Origin: Setoptus koraiensis
Taxonomy: Eukaryota; Arthropoda
Direction: 5' to 3'
Assembly: GCA_048013815.1 (NCBI GenBank)
Contig: CM106586.1
Coordinates: 18,538,001 to 18,602,000 of the forward strand
DNA: 64,000 bases
Under the pieces are notes generated by a model that saw only the letters and a list, made by a program, of their open reading frames with translations, was not told the origin of the DNA and did not search any database. The stretch's first letter is position 1. Each line of letters starts with the position of its first letter. Position numbers and translations under genes: made by a program. Below, piece by piece: positions 57,040-64,000 of the stretch.

Positions 57040-59178
57040 ATGGATTCGTTCAAATTTAATATTTTTAGGCATTTAATTTTAATCATTAGATTAATCAACG
57101 GTTCAGCAAATTATGTGCCATCCTACTATGAAGAAGAAGGAGCATCATATGTGTACCAGCCTGAAATCCGCCACGAGCTAGATTCGAGGAAGCGGACACT
57201 GCTTGATGGAATGAAAGCTCGCGTAGCCTTATTTCTGAAGAATAGACAACTAAAACAGAGCTATCTTATATGGATAGCGTTCGACTTTCTTTGCGGACTC
57301 TACTTTATATTCGATACTATGGTGCGCGGTTTTGGAAGCAAAAATCTTATTGCTAAATTGGAAGACAAAAATTTAATCGTCGACATGTTTGCTCCTTATA
57401 ACATCTCTCGAATGATGAACAGAATAGCGGCGATACTTTTTACAGAAGTCTACGTATTCCGTATCAGGAACATTGTCGCAAATATGAGGAAGGAGACTGA
57501 ACGCCAATACTTGGGATATACATACATGAGCTGCCTCGATTTGACTCCCAGAGCGTGGATCTATATTCTGGGTCTAACAAAAAGAGTTCAAAGTAGAGAT
57601 AAGGCGCATCGTGAGAGAATTACTGCTAGCACCCAGCAATGCAAACTTCAGTGTCAAGCTGCCATGAGGCCATCGTCAGATAAAGAGTGTCGAGGTGTAT
57701 TGGATATGGTTTCGAAAGATTCGGCGAAAGCGAACTACAAACAAAATTTCAATTACCACGATGACTTCCGAGAAATCAATTATCAGCTGAAATTTCCAAA
57801 GCACCTTCTTCTGAACGGGTCCCCCCACATAATGGATTTAGCATCACTGAGATTGGTGTCCAATATGGTCGTTGAAGGAGGGCTGCTTATCTTCATTTTT
57901 GTGATAGGAATTATAAGAGCCGCCCTATTGATGGAGCTTAGCATCTGTAGCCATTCAATCTTATTATTCATGAGACAGCGTTTTTTTCATGATTTGTTTT
58001 TGGCCATCGCTTGCACGATAATAATGTTTCAATTCGCAGAGGTCACACTTTTTATTCTTCACAGTACAGTCTGTTATAGCAAAGCTAAGCGCACACTCGG
58101 TCTGACCCTGCAGTTAATTGAACTATATCGGTCCAATATAATGCACACACCTAGCTTTTGCAGACCGAACGTAAGAAAGTGCAGCACAAGAGAAAACCTT
58201 CAAACTATCAGAGAAAGCCAGATTAGCAGCGAAGTGCCGACGGTCCAGAATCATTGCCAATTGATCGAATCAATTGTCGATAAGTCTGACACAAATTCGA
58301 TATGGGATGATTTATCAAAGGAAATAGATAGACTAGTCGTGATGATTAGGGAGCTACGTTCGGACTTCAACCATTTAAAGCGACGTTTTACACTTGACAT
58401 AAACTTAGAACTTTTTTTCAAGATGCCATGTGTTACATTAACTCTGTCAACGCTCATTGCGACGCCAGACCTAAGCGTCACGGAAGTTCGAATAATTTTT
58501 TTTCTTTTGCAAGGATATCTGGTGCCCGTTGTGGTCCTCATTTATTTTTCCGCTCGTGTCCATTCTAAGGTGATCATCACGACCCATGCTCTACCCATTC
58601 CATTCTCCCGGACCTCCACCCGACCTCAAATGCCTGGCTTTCCCTCCTTTTTTACGAATGACTGAATAATACTATAACATGCCCCAAGAAATAACCTGTA
58701 GATTTAAGTGGAGCGAGATGAGAGGAAATGTGCTGTTGTGGGGACGCCCAGGCTCATGCTGCTCATTCTTCCTATCTCCCAATACTCATAACTAATACCG
58801 GATATTCCATCCACATTATATATCCATTCAATCATGTTTCCAGTTCAAGGCTATCTATCATGCCATACAGAATCTCATGGCCTATCATTCCTTTATGACT
58901 ACTTGGAACCATCAACGATTGTTGTCCATAGAAGAGGATCTTAATGATGTCAAAAATGTGGCGCTCTTCGTCTTCAATACAAACCCGCTGACTTTTGGTA
59001 AAGTGCCAATGGTTAGTATACCAAAGAGGAGGATGAATCTCTAGCAGCGAATTCTTCAATTGGTATTCTTCGAGATTCACGTCATCTTATTTCTTATTGC
59101 ATCATTTTATTGTATATTCTATAGCTAATTGGATGGATCGCATCAGGCATAATATTGTTGTTGGACTATGCAATGTGA
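57040..59178 (+). CDS. Gustatory-receptor-like receptor GRL8
   Basis: Exons 57040-58569, 58844-59011 and 59125-59178, 583 residues, start MDSFKFNIFRHL (another Met, MEVDISE, lies seven codons earlier at 57019). It has the shortest first loop of the complete array members, except for GRL1: about 20 residues between the CKLQCQAA cluster and the loop motif are missing. The motif itself is FNYHDDFREINYQLKFP. The last exon reads LIGWIASGIILLLDYAM, with Asp in place of the kept Gln. The frame continues 31 codons into intron 1. Confidence 0.72.
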
Positions 59179-59819
59179 AATTTCAATCATTTTATCCAAC
59201 ATGCCAGCTAACGGATGGGCAGATGCATATTGAGAGTATAAATTCCATTGAGTTACTCGAATTGAGTACCGTGTATGTGAGAAACCGCTGATATTTTGCT
59301 GACTTGATTATTTTAAAATGTATAAAGTTTATCAATCTGTTCAGATCTGTCGCTATTTTTACTTGTAATTTGATTGTTTTTATACTTGATTGCATCAGAT
59401 TGTAAAACGAATGAGAAGCCTATACTGACATCACTGATTCTCATGTTCCGCTCATCATTAGAATTCTCCGTCGAGATAAGAAGTAATATACCGTATGGAA
59501 GGGATCCCTAACTTTTTTTTTTGTGGAGGGATAGGTCGCACATCGCTTAGCTCTTAATCGATTTGCTATAACACAAGGCGTAATTATGGTCAGAAATTCC
59601 AGAGCCATGTCAGTGGTTTCGTTACTACTTGCGGATTAAGCCGCCTCTGTTCTTCTCGAAATCATGCGATCTGAGACATCTGAGTGATTTTTTACATATA
59701 TCACAGTACAGTTTTACCGACCAAATATTCTACCTGAATTTTCGGCCCCAATGAGAAATTTCCATTAGGATAGAAATGAGGAGTGCACAAAACATGGCTA
59801 TCGATATAGGCGTTTTATC

Positions 59820-59827
59820 GTGCGTGC
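59820..59827 (+). promoter_or_regulatory. GTGCGTGC element upstream of GRL9
   Basis: GCGTTTTATCGTGCGTGCATG, 378 nt before the start, the same spacing as in GRL2 and within 2 nt of GRL3. Confidence 0.6.
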
Positions 59828-59949
59828 ATGGGGAATTTCGACATGTTTTTCGGCGGCATCAAGGTCCCGCACCTGGCGAAGAGGCTTATTGACACAACTT
59901 CAACACTCACAAAACGCTCGAGATAACAAAATTATGAGGAAAGGAATTT

Positions 59950-59973
59950 ATGGTCCACGAAGCACAACGCTAA
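59950..59973 (+). other. Short upstream open frame of GRL9
   Basis: ATGGTCCACGAAGCACAACGC then TAA, seven codons. Confidence 0.35.
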
Positions 59974-60197
59974 CATTTACCCGATGAGTTTTCTAGGTAC
60001 GTTCTCATGTATATTCTCGTGTGTCTTATTGACGAGGTAAAGTGCGCCGATTACAGTGCAACTCGAATGGAGACATCGAAAACACTGGACTCCAGTGACT
60101 GGAGGATGAAATCCACAAAGTTAACTGAAAATAAAATGGAAGTTGATTCGAATGGTATCCTGATCTCTTATATTATAGAGAGGTGCATATCATAAGA

Positions 60198-62451
60198 ATG
60201 GATTCCATCAAATTCAATATATTTCGGCATTTAATACTCATTGTCAGATTCTACAATGGTTCAGCAAATTTTGTGCGATCCTACGATGAAGAAGAAGGAG
60301 CATCATACGTGTGCCAGTCTGAAATCCATCACGAGCTAAATTCGAGCAAGCGAACATTGCTTGTTGGAATAAAAGCTCGCGTTGCCTTATTTCTGGCAAA
60401 TAGACAAAGAAAACCGAGCTACCTCATATGGATAGTGCTCGACTTTCTTTGCGGACTCTATTTTCTATATAGTGTGATTGTCTTTGGCTTTGGCAGCGAA
60501 AGTCTCATCGCTGAATTAAAAGATAAACACTTGATCATCGACCTGTTTGCCCCTTATGGCTTCGTTCGGATGGTCAACAGAGTTGGGGCCATACTTTTTA
60601 CAGAAGTATACTTATTTCGTACGAAAAGCCTCGTCGCAGACATGAGAGTGAAGACTGGACGCCAACGACGCGATCGGGAGGGAACATACATGAACTATCT
60701 CGTATTGACCCCCAGAGCCTGGATCTATATCTTGGGTCTCACGGATAAAGTTCAGTGCAAAGATAAGGCTCATCGTGGGAAAATCTTCCACAACACTCAG
60801 CAATTCAAGCTTCAGTGTCAAGCCACCTCATCGTTGGATAAAGAATATCGTGCAAGTTACAATGATGGTCATGTCGATGCAGGTGGTTCCGAATTATCGG
60901 ATACAGTTCAGAAAAATTCGGGCCAGGAGAATCGCAAGGGAAAGCCGTTCGATTTCGACGATGAATTTCGAGAAATCAACTATCAGCTGCAATTTCCGAA
61001 GCACCTTCTCGTGAACGGGACCGTCCATATAATGGATCTGATGCTGCTAAGAATGGTGTCTTATTGTGTTTTAGTAGGAGGGGTACTTATACTAGTGGTC
61101 GCAACTGCAGCTATAAGAATCTCGTTATTGATTGAGATTCATTATTGTGACGATTCCTTAACATTATTCATCAGGCAGCGCCTCTTACCTTATTTAATGT
61201 TAGCCAGCGCAGTCATTATCATAATGTTTCAATTTACCGAGATAACACTCTTCATTCTTCACTGCGCAGTCTGCTACAGCAAAGCTAAGCGTACGCTCGA
61301 TTTTTCTCTACGGTTGATTGAACTGTATCGGTCCAACAGAACACATTCACCGAGCCGCTGCATACAAAACTTAGATAGGTGCAATACAAAAGGAAACTTT
61401 CATACTGTCCGAGACGATGAGATCAGCCAAGAGGGGCCCACCGCCCATAATCGATGTCTATTGGTCGATACAATTATCGAAAAGCACGAAGAAACGTCGA
61501 TTCGGAGTGATCTATCCGAAGATATAGAGAGACTCGTCGCGATGATCAGGGAGCTACGCTTGGACTTCGACCATCTAAAGCAACGTTTTACACTCGATTT
61601 AAACTTGGAACTTTTTTCCAAGATACCATGTGTCATAATAACTCTGTCAACGATTATCGTGAGACCAGACCTGAGCGGTATGGAAATTCGATTGATTTAC
61701 CTCTTTTTGCAAGCATATTGGACGCCGATCTTATTCCTAAGTTTTTGTGCTGCTTTTGTTCATTCTAAGGTGATCAACGTGATACAAGTGATTTGTTTAC
61801 CTGCTAGTGTAACCCTAGCTTTGGTCATTGATCGAAGAGTAGGAGTTTATCACCGTTTGTCGCCCCCGCACATGATCTCGTATGCTACACGCTATGTTGC
61901 ATCCTTCTCATCCTGATTCGGCTCGCAACTCCTCCTCCTATGATGATGAAACATGCCCCGAAACGCAACTTGTGAGAGCAACTTGTGAGAGCGAGAGTAA
62001 GATGTGGCTAACTGTGATGCGGTGAGGATGTCTGGGGTTGTGCCCCTCAATTCTTTTATCACTCATTCCATAACTGATCTCAGATATTCCATCCACATTT
62101 TTCATCCATCCGACCCTATTACCAGTTCAAGGCCATTTATCGCGCCTTGCAAAATCTCATGACCTACAATTCTCTCATGACTAGCTGGGATCTTCAACGA
62201 CTGTTGTCAATAGGAGAGGATCTCGAAGATATCAAAAATGTGGCGCTTTTTATCTTCATTACTAACCCCCTGACATTTGGTGACTTGCCAATGGTAAGTA
62301 TATCATGGAAGAGGAGCAACCTCAAACTGTTAATTCTTGAATGCATAAAGATTCCCCGACGTTCACGTTATCTTCTTTGTACCAATATATTCTATAGCTG
62401 ATTGGATGGATTGTTTCGGGCATAACGTTATTGTTACAATATGCAGTGTGA
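60198..62451 (+). CDS. Gustatory-receptor-like receptor GRL9
   Basis: Exons 60198-61769, 62126-62293 and 62398-62451, 597 residues, start MDSIKFNIFRHLILIV. The first loop lacks one of the two Cys in the cluster (FKLQCQATS). The motif is FDFDDEFREINYQLQFP, then HLLVNGTVHIMDL with two changes in the NGSPHI core. The second loop has RCLLVDTIIEKHEE and LSEDIERLVAMIRELR. The end is LIGWIVSGITLLLQYAV. The exon-1 frame stays open 48 codons past the donor. Exon 2 has the GTAAGT donor. Confidence 0.72.
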
Positions 62452-62767
62452 AATTTTAACCTTGTCAGGTCATAAGTATGGAATCGAGTCCAGAAGTTCC
62501 GTTCGACAGATTTAGGTGAAATCTTCTCCTCTTATTTCCCCGGCCAACTGAACTTTCGACCGATAGAAAAGTTGAGAACATGGTAAAGCATTCCTCGGGG
62601 CGTAATCAAACTCGGCCAAATTTCGCAGTATTATGCAATCTTAACCTTGTGCTTAAATGACTACCCAATGTACAAAATGTATTTACGTCCTCAATGAGGC
62701 ACTTTTTAATGGAATAGTCATGAGAAGTAACCATAACATGGGCACTTTGACAATGATGAGTTTTATC

Positions 62768-62775
62768 GTGCGTGC
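62768..62775 (+). promoter_or_regulatory. GTGCGTGC element upstream of GRL10
   Basis: GAGTTTTATCGTGCGTGCATAG followed by ACTTTCATCGACATGTGG, 329 nt before the start. Confidence 0.6.
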
Positions 62776-62866
62776 ATAGAGACTTTCATCGACATGTGGT
62801 TAAATGAGCCAGCAAGAGGGCGACCACAAAATGCCCAAACTAAGAGGATCATGAGGCAGAAAATTT

Positions 62867-62890
62867 ATGGTCCGTGAAGCACGATTCTAA
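62867..62890 (+). other. Short upstream open frame of GRL10
   Basis: ATGGTCCGTGAAGCACGATTC then TAA, seven codons (MVREARF). Confidence 0.35.
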
Positions 62891-63096
62891 TAAGTGTCTA
62901 TTTAAAGTGGTAGAATGAATCCATCACAGTATAACTAGATCAGACACAGTCCAAAAACTGGAAAAAGCAAATTTGTGGAGTTTATTAGAAATAAAAGGGA
63001 AAGAAGTGAAAATATAGATTCAAACGGACTGAAAATCAAAAATATCTGCACCAGTTTCTTGGTCGTTCACATTGTATGGAAGCGGACACTATTGGG

Positions 63097-64000
63097 ATGG
63101 ATACTATCAAATTCAACATATTTCGCATTGCAATTTCAATTGTCACATTCATCAACGGTTCAGCAAATGTTTTGCGGCCCAACAACGAAGAAGAAGGAGC
63201 AGCACAATTAAAACAGTCGGATAATCGCTACCAGTCGAAGGCGAAAAAGAGAGCGCTGGTCGATGAAATGAAGGCTCGCGTTGCCTTATATCTGGCAAAT
63301 AGACAAAGAAAAATGAGCTACCTCATATGGATGGTGCTCGACTTCATCGGAGGACTCTATATTCTATGCAATTTTATTGTTTGCGGCTTTGGTAGCGAGA
63401 GTCTCATCTCCAAATTAGAAGAGAAATACCTAACCGTCAACCCGTTCGGGCCGTATAGAGTCTCTAGAATGCTCAACAGACAAGGTGCTATACTCTTTAT
63501 AGAAGTCTACGTGCTTCGAATAATGAACATTGCAGCAAACCTGAGGAAAGAGTCTGGGCGCCAGCACTTCGATCAGGAGTTGACGTACTTGCACAGTCTT
63601 GAATTAACTCCCAGAGCTTGGATCTATATTTTGGGTCTCACAAATAAAGTTCAATGCAAAGATGATGCACATCAGGAGAGAATCATGCACAGCACTCAGC
63701 GATGCAAGCCTCAGTGTCCAAGTGCAAATCGCGACGAATGCAGTCATGTTGATGCCCGTGGTTCTGAATTATCTGAATTGCTCCCGAAAGATTCCGTACA
63801 GACGAGTCACAGAAAAAAGACGTTCGATTTCGATGATGACTTTCGAGAAATCAATTATCAGCTACAATTTCCGGAGCAACTTTTAACAAACGGGTCTCCC
63901 CATGTCTTTGATTTGATGTCGCTGAGGGTGCTGGTATTTCTATATTTATTCGCTTACCTGGTGGTAACATTGGTCGGCGTAGCAACTATACGAGCTTCTG
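63097..64000 (+). CDS. Gustatory-receptor-like receptor GRL10, cut by the window end (MDTIK subgroup)
   Basis: The frame is open from MDTIKFNIFRIAIS at 63097 to the last base, 301 codons, and covers the N-terminal part through the first loop and into the third strong membrane segment. The two 3' exons lie outside. The first loop is short: RCKPQCPSANRDEC, with the SSDREYPSRSL block missing. The motif is FDFDDDFREINYQLQFP, then EQLLTNGSPHVFDL. Nothing in the visible part is broken. Confidence 0.68.
   Translation, partial: MDTIKFNIFRIAISIVTFINGSANVLRPNNEEEGAAQLKQSDNRYQSKAKKRALVDEMKARVALYLANRQRKMSYLIWMVLDFIGGLYILCNFIVCGFGSESLISKLEEKYLTVNPFGPYRVSRMLNRQGAILFIEVYVLRIMNIAANLRKESGRQHFDQELTYLHSLELTPRAWIYILGLTNKVQCKDDAHQERIMHSTQRCKPQCPSANRDECSHVDARGSELSELLPKDSVQTSHRKKTFDFDDDFREINYQLQFPEQLLTNGSPHVFDLMSLRVLVFLYLFAYLVVTLVGVATIRAS

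Larger units (their letters stand above)
62452..63096. other. Intergenic with the GRL10 5' module
   Basis: Spacer with the repeated CCGATAGAAAAGTTGAGAAC piece (about 62556-62580) and then the 5' module. No gene seen. Confidence 0.55.

Overview
This looks like nuclear DNA of an animal, most likely an arthropod and probably a chelicerate (an acariform mite is my best guess). The evidence is spliced genes with GT/AG introns, a lachesin/DIP-type immunoglobulin gene, a MET-family receptor tyrosine kinase (from general knowledge, lacking in Drosophila), an animal PEP-synthase/rifampicin-phosphotransferase-like gene, and a large tandem family of multi-pass receptors that resemble arthropod gustatory receptors. 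The species cannot be fixed from sequence alone.

Layout. 1-15.9 kb is GC-richer and mostly non-coding. It is full of short tandem repeats (10-, 14-, 16- and 31-bp units and GTT/GTC triplets). It holds the probable last exon of an unidentified Ala/Asn/Thr-rich protein on + (2218-3212, with a poly(A) signal) and a reverse-strand gene for a three-Ig surface protein of the DIP/lachesin group, which I assembled from six phase-compatible exons (13083 down to 8475). 16-20.9 kb is a reverse-strand MET-like receptor kinase in three exons, complete at 1558 residues. 23.9-28.2 kb is one intronless 1425-residue gene related to PEP synthase and rifampicin phosphotransferase.

From 28.9 kb to the window end there is an AT-rich tandem array of ten same-strand receptor genes, the last cut by the window edge (called GRL1-GRL10 here). 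Each complete copy has the same three-exon design: one long exon of 483-532 codons, then an exon of exactly 168 nt, then a terminal exon of 54 nt (51 in GRL6). Both introns are phase 0, and the proteins end in a hydrophobic LLLQYAV-like tail. This resembles the C-terminal exon layout of gustatory receptors, but the proteins are about 600 residues instead of the usual 350-450 because of two large loops. Each gene carries its own conserved 5' module with a GTGCGTGC element and, in nine of ten, a short upstream ATG motif. The array also holds receptor pseudogene fragments, orphan 5' modules, a 139-bp hAT-type MITE with a perfect 8-bp target duplication, and a perfect 65-bp hairpin.

Two small secreted helical proteins lie inside the array on the opposite strand (32593-33141 and 55036-55506). 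A decayed paralogue of the first lies at 33640-33990. No rRNA, tRNA or CRISPR was seen. How the regions work together: the receptor array looks like a chemosensory cluster grown by tandem duplication with its own regulatory unit per gene. The MET-like, DIP-like and PEP-synthase-like genes are independent neighbours.
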